Of a DNA stretch of 64,000 nt, positions 52,845-61,551 are shown in pieces; the first letter of the stretch is position 1, and each line of letters opens with the position of its first letter. This DNA comes from JAXGTD01 sp040775095 (GTDB taxonomy: Bacteria; Pseudomonadota; Gammaproteobacteria; Chromatiales; Chromatiaceae), in NCBI GenBank assembly GCA_040775095.1, contig JAXGTD010000006.1, forward strand, positions 4,767-68,766, in the 5' to 3' direction. Below the pieces are notes generated by a model, which saw nothing but the letters and a program-made list of their open reading frames with translations, did not search any database and had not been told where the DNA came from. A program made the position numbers and the translations under genes.

Positions 52845-53218
52845 GCGTTGGTCCTTACTCCGCAACGGAGTCAGAGATGTTGGGAATGTGCTGCATTGTA
52901 CGCGTGGGCCATGCAGGCCCGGTAGCCCAGGGGTGGTTTGCGTCCGGGTCGCATTCCGTCGCGGCCCCCGTGGGTCTATCATCGCCGCATCGCGCCAGGG
53001 CGTGACATCCCGGGGTCGTCGCGCAAGGCGTCGGTCGCCTGACCTTGGTCTATACTGCCGCGGTCGCGAGGCGGGCAATCCCGCGCTCCATGCGCGACGG
53101 GCGCCCGCCTGTACGCATGCAACAACGCGCTATGCCTGGCTCGATGACGCGCAGCATTGCCCAAGCGCGCGCCGCGAGGCGGCGACTACAAATCCACCGG
53201 AGGCCCAGAAGACGTCCC
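52845..53218. other. Divergent intergenic region between pyrD and trpB2
   Basis: This 374-base gap should hold promoters for both genes. The minus strand has TACAAT at 52900 to 52895 and the plus strand TATACT at 53051. The sequence from 53063 to 53218 would be a leader of about 155 bases for trpB2, with several short GC-rich inverted repeats. I see no leader peptide with tandem tryptophan codons and no recognised riboswitch. Confidence 0.45.
53051..53056 (+). promoter_or_regulatory. Probable -10 box for trpB2
   Basis: TATACT is a good -10 hexamer in a GC-rich setting (GGTCTATACTGCC). No clear -35 is present at 17 bases upstream. Confidence 0.4.
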
Positions 53219-54580
53219 ATGACTGACACCGTCAAGTACCTGCTCGATGAGCAGCACATGCCCAAGGCCTGGTACAACATCAACGCCGACATGCCAGAGC
53301 CAATGGCGCCGGTGCTTCACCCGGGTACCAAACAGCCGATCACGCCCGACGACCTCGCGGCCATCTTCCCGCGCGTGGTCATCGAGCAGGAGATGAGTAC
53401 CGAGCGCGAGATCGAGATCCCCGGGCCCGTGCGCGAGGTATACCGCCAATGGCGCCCATCGCCGCTGTTCCGGGCGCGGCGGCTCGAGAAGGCGTTGAAC
53501 ACCCCGGCGCGCATCTACTACAAATACGAGGGCGTCAGCCCCGCGGGCAGCCACAAGCCCAACACCGCGATCCCACAGGCCTTCTACAACAAAGAGGAAG
53601 GCGTGAAGCGCATCACGACCGAGACCGGCGCCGGTCAGTGGGGGTCATCCCTCGCACTGGCCGGGTCATTCTTCGGCCTCGAGATCGTGGTGTTCATGGT
53701 TCGGGTCAGCTTCGATGGCAAGCCCTATCGGCGTGCCTACATGGAGACCTTCGGCGCGGAGTGCATCGCCAGCCCGAGTGATCGGACCGAGTCCGGCCGC
53801 GCGATCCTGGCCGGGCGTCCCGACAGCACCGGCAGCCTGGGCATCGCGATCAGCGAGGCCGTGGAGATGGCCGTGCAGCGCGACGACACCAAATACGCCC
53901 TCGGCAGCGTCCTCAATCACGTACTGCTGCACCAGACCGTGACGGGTCTGGAATCCATCCAACAGATGGAGATGGCCGACGACTATCCGGACATGGTCAT
54001 TGGCTGCACCGGTGGGGGCAGCAACTTTGCCGGACTCGCGTTCCCGTTCCTGCATCAGAAGCTGCGCGACGACCTGAAGACCGAGCTCATCGCCGTCGAG
54101 CCGTCCGCTTGTCCGACGCTGACCAAGGGGGCCTTCGCGTACGACTTTGGCGACACGGCCCATCTGACCCCGCTGGTCAAGATGTACACCCTGGGATCTG
54201 GCTTTGTCCCCCCGGGCTTCCATGCCGGCGGCCTGCGCTACCACGGCATGGCGCCGCAGATCAGTCATCTGGCCAAGCTCGGCCTGATCGCCCCTCGCTC
54301 GTATAATCAGCTGGAGTGCTTTGCGGCTGGCATCGAGTTTGCCAAGGCCGAGGGCATTCTGCCGGCGCCGGAGGCCAATCATGCGGTTCGCGCCGCGATC
54401 CACGAGGCCGAAAAGTGCCGCGAGTCGGGCGAGTCCAAGGCCATCCTGTTCAACCTGTGCGGCCACGGCCACTTCGACATGCAGGCATACATGGACTACA
54501 CCGCGGGCCGACTCCAAGACCTGGTCTACGACGAGGCGGAGGTGGCGATGGCGCTCGCCGGACTGCCATCCGGGTGCTGA
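53219..54580 (+). CDS. trpB: TrpB2-type tryptophan synthase beta chain
   Basis: The 453-residue PLP enzyme is longer than classical TrpB and has the features of the TrpB2 group: an N-terminal extension (WYNINADMPEPMAPVLHPGT), FPRVVIEQEMSTERE, and the catalytic lysine Lys113 in PAGSHKPNTA. The GCTGGGSNFAGL phosphate loop and the end KAILFNLCGHGHFDMQAY are also typical. TrpB2 proteins can make tryptophan from indole and serine, often without TrpA, and may salvage indole. It stands alone without trpA. The ATG at 53219 gives the expected N-terminus; the AGAAGA just upstream may serve as ribosome-binding site. Confidence 0.93.
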   Translation: MTDTVKYLLDEQHMPKAWYNINADMPEPMAPVLHPGTKQPITPDDLAAIFPRVVIEQEMSTEREIEIPGPVREVYRQWRPSPLFRARRLEKALNTPARIYYKYEGVSPAGSHKPNTAIPQAFYNKEEGVKRITTETGAGQWGSSLALAGSFFGLEIVVFMVRVSFDGKPYRRAYMETFGAECIASPSDRTESGRAILAGRPDSTGSLGIAISEAVEMAVQRDDTKYALGSVLNHVLLHQTVTGLESIQQMEMADDYPDMVIGCTGGGSNFAGLAFPFLHQKLRDDLKTELIAVEPSACPTLTKGAFAYDFGDTAHLTPLVKMYTLGSGFVPPGFHAGGLRYHGMAPQISHLAKLGLIAPRSYNQLECFAAGIEFAKAEGILPAPEANHAVRAAIHEAEKCRESGESKAILFNLCGHGHFDMQAYMDYTAGRLQDLVYDEAEVAMALAGLPSGC

Positions 54581-54585
54581 AGCCA

Positions 54586-54622
54586 CGCAAGGGGTCCCGG
54601 CAAGGGCCTTCGGACCCTTGCG
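54586..54622 (+). terminator. Strong hairpin after trpB2
   Basis: The arms CGCAAGGGGTCC (54586 to 54597) and GGACCCTTGCG (54612 to 54622) pair with one bulged G, 6 bases after the stop. There is no T-run, so termination may need Rho or the hairpin may protect the 3' end. Confidence 0.55.
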
Positions 54623-54809
54623 CCGCGACCGCCGAGGCCCATTGCGTTCTCGCCGAGCCTGCCGACGTGCGTGAACCATGGCCACGCGCGGAGCGGCCGC
54701 CCCCAGAGACCCTGGGCGTCGTCGGCGAACATCGGTAGGTATCGGATATCAATCACCAGCCCAGATGCTGTGCTCAGGCCGCACGGCGGGCACGAGAGAG
54801 GAGACGACG

Positions 54810-55496
54810 ATGTCCCATCGGGTACGAAGCGGGTCGCCTGGGCGCGGCGCATTCATCGCGGGGGTGCTACTGTTGCTGGCCGGGGCGGCGATCGCGGCCG
54901 AAGAGGTCGCTGCCCCCGCACCGACGCCGAGTGCCGCGGAGACCGCATCGGCGGCCGAGGAACAGCAAACCCAACCGGACGCTCCGGGCGCGCAGACCGA
55001 TGAAACCGCTCAGAGCGGGGTCGGCTCCGTACAGGCCGCGCTCGAGGCGTGCAATGGCACGCTCGACGCGCTGAACGCTCGACTCGAGGCGGCGGCACAA
55101 ACCGAATCACAGCTCAGGGCCCAGATCGACCGGCTCCGGGCGCGGTTGCCAACACTCGAAGGCGGCAGCCTGAATCCGGCGGACGCGCGCCGCCAGGCGA
55201 ACGAGGACGCCGCCAGTCTGGCCACCGCCGTGGCACAGGCCCAGGGGCTCAACAACCCGAAACTGTGGCACAAGGTGCGCGAGGCGGAGAATCGTTTGCA
55301 TCGCAGCCAGTTCCTGCTCGCCCGCGCCGTGGATGCCCGGACCGTCTACCGGGTACGGCCCGGCGACACGCTGGCCCAGGTCAGCTTCCTGTTCTACGGC
55401 GACGCCGAGCAGTGGACCAACGTGTTCGACGCCAACCGCCACGTCCTCGACGAGCCCGACGCAATCCCGCCCGGCCTGACCCTGGTGATCCCATAG
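54810..55496 (+). CDS. Exported LysM-domain protein
   Basis: The 228-residue protein starts at ATG 54810, preceded by GAGGAG. A signal peptide (ending about AAIA-AEEV) is followed by a Glu/Ala/Pro-rich disordered region. A coiled segment (SVQAALEACNGTLDALNARLEAA) and a helical region come next. The C-terminal LysM-like domain reads YRVRPGDTLAQVSFLFYGDAEQWTNVF and ends PGLTLVIP. It likely binds peptidoglycan in the periplasm. It resembles the single-LysM proteins often found near cell-wall genes, but the neighbours give no further hint. Confidence 0.85.
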   Translation: MSHRVRSGSPGRGAFIAGVLLLLAGAAIAAEEVAAPAPTPSAAETASAAEEQQTQPDAPGAQTDETAQSGVGSVQAALEACNGTLDALNARLEAAAQTESQLRAQIDRLRARLPTLEGGSLNPADARRQANEDAASLATAVAQAQGLNNPKLWHKVREAENRLHRSQFLLARAVDARTVYRVRPGDTLAQVSFLFYGDAEQWTNVFDANRHVLDEPDAIPPGLTLVIP

Positions 55497-55668
55497 GCAA
55501 GCGCCGCCGAGACCCGGTGGCCCCGCTCGCCACGGACGCCGGTCGCGGACCCTTGGCCTGGCCCGCAAACCGAAAACAGGGTTTCTGGTTCGCGCCCTGT
55601 CCCGTCGCTCGGGTGACTGGACATACCGGGCCTTCCATGCCCCGGTTGGGAACCGCCGTGCAGCCGCG

Positions 55669-56457
55669 TTAGGGTGCTGTCGGCTTGGCTTTCGGCGGGT
55701 CGCAGGGCGCGAAGAACGACTGCCGCATCGCGTCGAGACACTGCCGGCCGGTGAAGCTCAGGGCGCCGGGGTCGGTATTGACCAGACGTTCATCGGTCTC
55801 CATCGCGAGCAACTGCCGGGCCGCGTCGCAGGCCGGGGTATCCCCGCACTGCTCTTCGCTACCACAGACCCGGGTCACCAGGTCGCGGCAGCGGCTGTCA
55901 CCGGTGGCCGCCTCCAGGCTGCCACAGGCCGCAAACCCCGGGTCCCCCAGGGCACCACGGCAAACGCCGCTGGCGGCGGTCTGCGCATACGCGCCGCCCT
56001 GCATCGGCGCGAGCTGCTGCTCGCGGCGCTCGTCGCCGAGCAGCGATCGGGCCCGCATGCACGCGGCGCTGTTGTTGCACGCGTTGTCGAAACCACAGGC
56101 CTTGCGCACCAGCTGGTCGCACCATCGGTCTCGATAGGCGGACTCTGGCGCCGGACCCTGCTCCCAGGCCTGGTACATCTGCTCGGTGGGCACGGCGATC
56201 CCGTCGCGGACGATGACGGTGGAACCATCATCGAGGTGGTGCACGCCATCCCACATCGGCACCTGATGGCCATTGACATCGCGCTGCGCGCGGCGGGTGT
56301 AGGGGTCGACCTGCAACGCGGACCCATCGCGCAGCTGGCCCGACCAGGTATCCGGCAGGGCCGCACGCCATGGCAGGGCAACAAAGACGAGCGCGATGGT
56401 CGTCAGTGCGACCACCCCTCGCCCGCGTGGCTTTGAATGCCGTTGGTCGTCGTTCAT
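55669..56457 (-). CDS. Exported protein with duplicated six-cysteine module
   Basis: I do not recognise this 262-residue protein. It has an N-terminal hydrophobic segment (VVALTTIALVFVALPW, about 15 to 30), so it is probably periplasmic or membrane-anchored. A first domain contains TWSGQLRDGSALQVDPYTRRA and a tryptophan motif (VPMWDGVHHLDDGSTV). The second half is two tandem copies of one cysteine module: Cys113, 121, 127, 133, 166, 178 and Cys190, 198, 204, 210, 240, 252. Spacing is identical within the first four and the last two of each copy. The pattern suggests disulfide-bonded repeats. ATG 56457 gives the signal anchor; the frame is open further upstream. Confidence 0.7.
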   Translation of the reverse strand: MNDDQRHSKPRGRGVVALTTIALVFVALPWRAALPDTWSGQLRDGSALQVDPYTRRAQRDVNGHQVPMWDGVHHLDDGSTVIVRDGIAVPTEQMYQAWEQGPAPESAYRDRWCDQLVRKACGFDNACNNSAACMRARSLLGDERREQQLAPMQGGAYAQTAASGVCRGALGDPGFAACGSLEAATGDSRCRDLVTRVCGSEEQCGDTPACDAARQLLAMETDERLVNTDPGALSFTGRQCLDAMRQSFFAPCDPPKAKPTAP

Positions 56458-56715
56458 GGCACGGGAGACCCGCCGGCTGTTGGGAAACACCGGGGCGCCC
56501 GTGCGGATCGATCGGCGCCGCGCGCCCCCTCGGCATACATTAAAGATAACAGCCGACGGCAGCTTTGCGAGCCGATCGCCGCCTCTGGGACAAGGAAATG
56601 ACCTGATGGCAGCCTGCCCACCCCGGTCCGCAAGAAGATCGGCATCTCGCGGGCTCACGGTTTGAGCTTCCCCCGCGATATGCTCTTAGGATCGGCAAAG
56701 GAAGGAGATGGACCC

Positions 56716-59484
56716 ATGCGCGAATCGGCGTCCTATTGGACATACTGGGGCAAGTGCGATCGATCGGGTCGCTTCCATCTTCTGCCATACCACTCCCTTG
56801 ACGTTGCGGCATGCGGGTGGTGCCTGCTCGAACGTCATCCGAGGCTGCGTCAAACGCTTTGCGATCGAGCTGGCCTGCCCGAGCAGAGGTTCATCTCTCT
56901 GACCGCATTCTTTCTCGCGATCCATGATCTCGGCAAGTTCAGCTATCGGTTCCAGGCCTTGCGGCGCGACTTCCTACCAGAAGAGTATGGCGATGTCCGC
57001 GAGTCTTACGGGGGCCAATTTCGACACGACACCCTGGGCTTCATGCTGTGGCGGAGCTGCATCCGGGGTCCGTTGATCGAGCGCTGGCTCGGCGACCTGG
57101 TCAAGGACAACCGGTTCAGAAGACCAACCCAGGAGTGGTCGAGTGCCTGGATGAGCACGGCTGCGGGGCACCATGGGCAGCCGCCGGGGAACGCCAGTGG
57201 ACCTGCCTTGGTCGATCGGTGTTTTCGACCGGCAGACCAGGCAGCAGGGCTGGCATTCGCGCTGGAATGCAACGAGCTATTGCTTGGCAACGCATGGGGG
57301 CCGCTGCCCGAGCCTCGAACCTTGGTCAGGCGCATCGAGACCGTTAGCTGGTGGCTCGCCGGCCTGGCCGTGCTGAGCGATTGGATCGGCTCCAACGCTG
57401 ACCTCTTTCCGTACCACACAGAGGTGCTCCCCCTTCCCCGGTACTGGAAGAAGTGCGCCCTTCCCAGCGCCCAGGACGCCCTGGAACGTTGCGGCGTCCT
57501 GCCCCTCGCAGCCACAGCCCGAGGGTTGTCGGAGCTGTTCTCCAAGATCGCGACGGCCACGCCCTTACAAACGCGCGCGTCCGAGCTCCCGCTGTCCGGC
57601 GCACCGGAGCTCTTCGTCCTCGAAGACGTCACGGGCGCGGGCAAGACCGAGGCCGCGCTCACCCTAGCCCATCGCATCCAGTGCGCGGGCGGAGCGGATG
57701 GCCTTTACGTGGCGTTGCCCACCATGGCCACCGCCAATGCCATGCACGCGCGGATCGATGCCAATCGGCTGCCGGACTTGATCTTCGATGGACAGCCCTC
57801 GGTAGTGCTGGTGCACAGCGCCTCCCGCGTGATGGCGGGCGGGTCGCCCCGGGATCCGGTCCTACCGGACGCCCCCGGCGAGACCGACTATGACCGCGAC
57901 GAGTCCAGCGCAGCCAACCTGCGTTCCACCTGGGTAGAGGACCACCGCAAGCGCGCCCTGCTCGCGGACCTCGGGGTGGGAACCCTGGACCAGGCCCTGC
58001 TCGCGGTGCTGCCCTGCAAGCACCAATCCCTGAGACTCCTCGGGCTCGCCCGCAAGGTACTGGTGGTCGATGAGGTCCATGCCTACGACCCCTATATGCT
58101 CCGGCTGCTCCAGGGTCTGCTTCAGTTCCAGGCATCCATCGGGGCCAGCACCATCCTACTTTCGGCGACCTTGCCCCAGAAGACACGGCAAGCCCTGGTC
58201 GACGCCTGGCGAGCTGGCGTTGACGCACCTTCCCCACCTCTGACCTCCAACGCCTATCCACTGCTGACTCGCGTCAACGCGGATCGCGCCGAGGAGATCC
58301 ATGTGGAGACCAGACCCGAGGTCGCCCGAACCGTCCGGGTCCGGCTTGTGGACGACCGAGACCAGGTGATTCGGCGCTTGCGCGAGACTCACGAGAATGG
58401 CGGATGTGCCTGCTGGATCCGCAACACGGTTAGCGATGCCATCGAAGCCATGGAGCTCTTGCACGATGAAGGCATCCCCCGAGACAACCTTGACCTCTTC
58501 CATGCCCGATTCGCCCTGGGGGACCGACTGGACCTGGAAAGCAAGGTTCTTGGGCAATTCGGTCCGGCGAGCGGCCCAACCGAGCGGGCCGGCCGCATCC
58601 TCATCGCCACCCAGGTGGTGGAGCAGTCCCTGGACCTGGACTTCGACGAGTTGATCACGGACCTGGCCCCCATGGATCTGGTCATTCAACGATCGGGGCG
58701 GCTGCGGCGTCACCGGCGCCGGACCGACGGAACCCGCTCGTCCGATGGCGAGCCGGACGCCCGCGGCCAGCCGGAACTCATGGTCTTCTGCCCCGCGCCG
58801 ACCGAGGACGCCGGTGCGGACTGGCTCGGCGGACTCCTGCCCAAAACCCCGCACGTCTACCCGAACCTGGCAGACCTGTGGCGCACCGCCCGAATGCTCC
58901 GGCAGACCGGATGTATTCGGATGCCGGAGGACGCCCGTCTGCTGATCGAGTCCGTGTTCGGAGAGAAAACCGATCCAGCCCCGCCCGGCATCGAGGACGC
59001 GAGCGTCAAGGCCATTGCCGAATCCTTCGCTCAGTCCAGCGTCGCGGGCTTCAACGTTCTGCCCTTGGAACAGGGTTACGCCACCCAGGGCGAGGACTAT
59101 TGGACCGATATCAAGGCACCGACTCGGCTCGGAGACGACAGCCGTCGCGTGCGACTGGCGCGTTGGCAGGATGGTTGCCTGATCCCCTGGCGCGCGGACG
59201 ACCCTTTCGCCTGGGCCATGAGTGAGCTGTCGCTTCGCGCGTCTCTGGTGTCGGAGGTCCTCAAGCCCGAGGAGCCGGCGCTGCGAGAGGCTATTGAACG
59301 CTACCGCGCCGAGGTTCCGGACAAGGGCAAATGGAGCCTGCTTCTGCCCCTGGTACCCGGAAGCGACGGTCTATGGATGGGCAGCGCGATGTGCGCCAGG
59401 GGCGACAAACTCGTAGCCCAGGAGCTGGTTTACTGCGCCGAGCTTGGGCTGCGGCCTGCCACTCAAGCCGAAGGCGATGAGTAG
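56716..59484 (+). CDS. cas3: CRISPR-associated helicase-nuclease Cas3, type I-E
   Basis: The 922-residue protein is the effector nuclease recruited by Cascade to degrade foreign DNA. The N-terminal HD domain has His26 and the pair His70-Asp71 in AIHDLGKF, plus GHHG further on. The helicase part has Walker A Lys310 in TGAGKT, the DExH box Asp452-Glu453-Val-His455 (VVDEVHAYD), a SAT-like motif (LSATLPQK) and QRSGRLRRH (motif VI). All catalytic parts appear intact. I choose ATG 56716 with GGAAGGAG 8 bases upstream; a TTG at 56662 is unlikely. Fused HD-helicase and neighbours place it in subtype I-E. Confidence 0.96.
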   Translation: MRESASYWTYWGKCDRSGRFHLLPYHSLDVAACGWCLLERHPRLRQTLCDRAGLPEQRFISLTAFFLAIHDLGKFSYRFQALRRDFLPEEYGDVRESYGGQFRHDTLGFMLWRSCIRGPLIERWLGDLVKDNRFRRPTQEWSSAWMSTAAGHHGQPPGNASGPALVDRCFRPADQAAGLAFALECNELLLGNAWGPLPEPRTLVRRIETVSWWLAGLAVLSDWIGSNADLFPYHTEVLPLPRYWKKCALPSAQDALERCGVLPLAATARGLSELFSKIATATPLQTRASELPLSGAPELFVLEDVTGAGKTEAALTLAHRIQCAGGADGLYVALPTMATANAMHARIDANRLPDLIFDGQPSVVLVHSASRVMAGGSPRDPVLPDAPGETDYDRDESSAANLRSTWVEDHRKRALLADLGVGTLDQALLAVLPCKHQSLRLLGLARKVLVVDEVHAYDPYMLRLLQGLLQFQASIGASTILLSATLPQKTRQALVDAWRAGVDAPSPPLTSNAYPLLTRVNADRAEEIHVETRPEVARTVRVRLVDDRDQVIRRLRETHENGGCACWIRNTVSDAIEAMELLHDEGIPRDNLDLFHARFALGDRLDLESKVLGQFGPASGPTERAGRILIATQVVEQSLDLDFDELITDLAPMDLVIQRSGRLRRHRRRTDGTRSSDGEPDARGQPELMVFCPAPTEDAGADWLGGLLPKTPHVYPNLADLWRTARMLRQTGCIRMPEDARLLIESVFGEKTDPAPPGIEDASVKAIAESFAQSSVAGFNVLPLEQGYATQGEDYWTDIKAPTRLGDDSRRVRLARWQDGCLIPWRADDPFAWAMSELSLRASLVSEVLKPEEPALREAIERYRAEVPDKGKWSLLLPLVPGSDGLWMGSAMCARGDKLVAQELVYCAELGLRPATQAEGDE

Positions 59485-59526
59485 GCAGATCAGGTACTTG
59501 TCGGGGCCGTCCCTGGCGCAGCTCAG

Positions 59527-59543
59527 CCCCGCCGAGGGCGGGG
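59527..59543 (+). terminator. CRISPR-repeat-like hairpin after cas3
   Basis: CCCCGCC (59527 to 59533) pairs perfectly with GGCGGGG (59537 to 59543) around GAG, 43 bases after the cas3 stop, and is followed by AACGG. Stem and flank resemble a type I-E repeat (CCCCGC...GCGGGG, then an A/C-rich handle ending in CCG), but the match is partial. It could simply be a terminator or processing hairpin. Confidence 0.4.
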
Positions 59544-59649
59544 AACGGATCTCGTCGAGTGGCAATTTGCCGAGCGGACAACGGTGCATCCCACACAGGT
59601 GCAGGAAGCGCCAACTCTATCAAGAAGCCCGAAAATATAAAATTGGAAG

Positions 59650-59678
59650 TTGTCGGCTCGTACGGATCTCACTACACT
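59650..59678 (+). promoter_or_regulatory. Candidate sigma-70 promoter inside the cas operon
   Basis: TTGTCG (59650 to 59655) and TACACT (59673 to 59678) each match four of six consensus bases, with an ideal 17-base spacer. The stretch sits in the only AT-rich patch of the gap (GAAAATATAAAATTGG just upstream). It would start transcription about 30 bases before the small gene at 59714 and separate Cascade expression from cas3. Confidence 0.4.
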
Positions 59679-59713
59679 CCGACCCGAAACCCAAGCATCA
59701 GGGGAGGTCGGAC

Positions 59714-59914
59714 GTGCACACCGCGGATAGCTTCAATGACATCGACCAAGCATTCGAGACAGTTTCCCGCCACTTGGAGCACCTCCAGAGACTCGCGGTC
59801 GTGGAGCGATCGAGACGTCTTGCCGCGCAGGAGCGTGTCGCGGAGCTCGAGATGCAGGTAGATCCGCTCCGCGACGGGGCACCACTAGGAGACCGTAGGG
59901 ATGGCGACGTATAA
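59714..59914 (+). CDS. Unrecognised 66-residue coiled-coil protein between cas3 and cas8e
   Basis: The start is GTG, with GGGGAGG 6 bases upstream, and the stop lies 14 bases inside cas8e, so translation could be coupled. The product begins MHTADSFNDIDQAFETVSRH. It continues with a strongly helical, heptad-like region (HLQRLAVVERSRRLAAQERVAELEM), ending in a short charged tail. There is no signal or membrane segment. Codon use is like that of the surrounding genes, which supports a real gene. It is not one of the standard type I-E subunits. It could be a regulator, a Cascade accessory protein or a remnant. Confidence 0.5.
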   Translation: MHTADSFNDIDQAFETVSRHLEHLQRLAVVERSRRLAAQERVAELEMQVDPLRDGAPLGDRRDGDV

Positions 59915-61505
59915 CTTGTTGACAACTCGTTGGATTCCAGTGCGCCAGGGCGCCGCGGAAATCGACATCTCCCCCTGGCTCATCACCCAGGACCTGGCGA
60001 CTAATCCAATCACGGCGGTGATGGCCCCGCGGCCGGACTTTACTTCGGCCCTGTACCAGCTCCTGATCGGTCTGTTGCAAACCGCCTTCGCGCCTGAAGA
60101 CCTGACCGAGTGGTACGAGCGTTGGGAGTCGCCGCCGACCCCCGAGGAGCTGCAAAACGCTTTTGAGCCCTTCGCCCACGCCTTCGAGTTGGACGGCGAA
60201 GGACCGCGGTTCATGCAGGACCTGGACCCTTTGAGCGGCCAGGCGCCGTTGCCGGTCACGGCACTGTTGATCGATGCGGCGGGCAGCGAGACCCACTTTT
60301 TCAAGGGGTTGCCGGACCAGGGGTTCAGCCCGGCGGTGGCTGCAATGGCCCTGTATACCCTGCAAATCAACGCACCCTCCGGCGGTGTCGGGCACAGGAC
60401 CTCGCTACGTGGCGGCGGACCACTCACCACCCTCGTCATGGCCAGGCCACGCGATCCGGGCGGGGACCCGATCCCCAGCCTATGGCAAACCCTGTGGCTC
60501 AATGTGCTGCCCCGCTCGGCAATCCGGGGCGGGGGCTATCCGCCCGAGCCGGAGCAAGTCTTCCCCTGGCTGACCGTGACCCGCACCAGCGAGAAGGGCC
60601 GAGCAGACACCACCCCGCAGGCGGTCCACCCCCTGCAGATGTTCTGGGGCATGCCGCGGCGCATCCGACTGGACCTGGATAACCTCAAACCCGGTACCTG
60701 CGCCCTCGGTGGCCAACCGGCCGAGGGTCTGATCCGCACCTACCGGACCAAGAACTACGGCACCAATTACACGGGCGCCTGGCAGCACAGCCTCACCCCC
60801 TACACCAACGACGGCTCAGGTCCTGCAGCGGTTCACCCCAGGGGCAAGATCGGCTACCGGCATTGGCTCGGGGTCATGCAGGAAGACCGGGAGGCGAAGG
60901 TGAGGCGTGTCCCGGCGCAAGTAGTTCGGCGATTCAAGGCTCTCGACGAACTGCACGACGACGACTGGAGCGCCGGCGTCTGGGCCTGCGGTTACGACAT
61001 GGACAACATGAAGCCGCGTCGGTGGGTGGAGGCCACACTGCCACTCTTCCACATCAAGGACGCAAAGCGCCGCGATTCAGTCGAGCTGTTGGCGAGACAG
61101 TTGGTGCAGGCGGCCGACCTGTTCTCGAACAATCTGCGCAACTGCCTGAAGGATGCCTGGTTTTCCGAAGGCGACCCGCGCCGCAAAAAGGCCGAGCTGG
61201 GGATGGTTCAAGACGCCTTCTGGCAGGAGACCGAGGCCTTGTTCTACCGGCGACTGGACGCCCTGCTCGCTGCCGATGACCTGTCAGTCGCGGATCGCGC
61301 GATCGCCAAGGGCTGGCATACCGACCTCAAGGGCTACACCGAGGGGGCCTTCGACCGCTGGGTCGATTACAACCAGCTAAGCGAGCAGAGCCATCCCAAG
61401 CGCATCGCCGAGGCACGGCGCCGGCTGCGCAAGACCAACAACGGACCGGGCATTCGCAAGGCCCTGGACCTGCCCGAGAAGCCGAAAAACGACGCGGCGA
61501 TCTGA
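59901..61505 (+). CDS. cas8e: Cascade large subunit Cas8e (Cse1/CasA)
   Basis: The 534-residue protein is the large subunit of the type I-E Cascade complex, which reads the PAM and recruits Cas3. The N-terminus YNLLTTRWIPV is typical. Other family points are NAPSGGVGHRTSLRGGGPLTTL, LWQTLWLNVLP, the conserved MFWGMPRRIRLDL, and a C-terminal four-helix bundle (about 400 to 520). AGGAG sits 9 bases before the ATG. It overlaps the preceding small gene by 14 bases and is followed by cas11 after 46 bases. Confidence 0.96.
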   Translation: MATYNLLTTRWIPVRQGAAEIDISPWLITQDLATNPITAVMAPRPDFTSALYQLLIGLLQTAFAPEDLTEWYERWESPPTPEELQNAFEPFAHAFELDGEGPRFMQDLDPLSGQAPLPVTALLIDAAGSETHFFKGLPDQGFSPAVAAMALYTLQINAPSGGVGHRTSLRGGGPLTTLVMARPRDPGGDPIPSLWQTLWLNVLPRSAIRGGGYPPEPEQVFPWLTVTRTSEKGRADTTPQAVHPLQMFWGMPRRIRLDLDNLKPGTCALGGQPAEGLIRTYRTKNYGTNYTGAWQHSLTPYTNDGSGPAAVHPRGKIGYRHWLGVMQEDREAKVRRVPAQVVRRFKALDELHDDDWSAGVWACGYDMDNMKPRRWVEATLPLFHIKDAKRRDSVELLARQLVQAADLFSNNLRNCLKDAWFSEGDPRRKKAELGMVQDAFWQETEALFYRRLDALLAADDLSVADRAIAKGWHTDLKGYTEGAFDRWVDYNQLSEQSHPKRIAEARRRLRKTNNGPGIRKALDLPEKPKNDAAI

Positions 61506-61551
61506 GTCCCGTTCCCCGCCAGAATCCACCCCGGAACCCAGGAGAAGCCTG

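Noticed and set aside
59444..59713. An upstream extension of the small gene at 59714 back into cas3
   Set aside because: The upstream part has no start with a ribosome-binding site and overlaps cas3 in another frame; the GTG at 59714 is far better supported.
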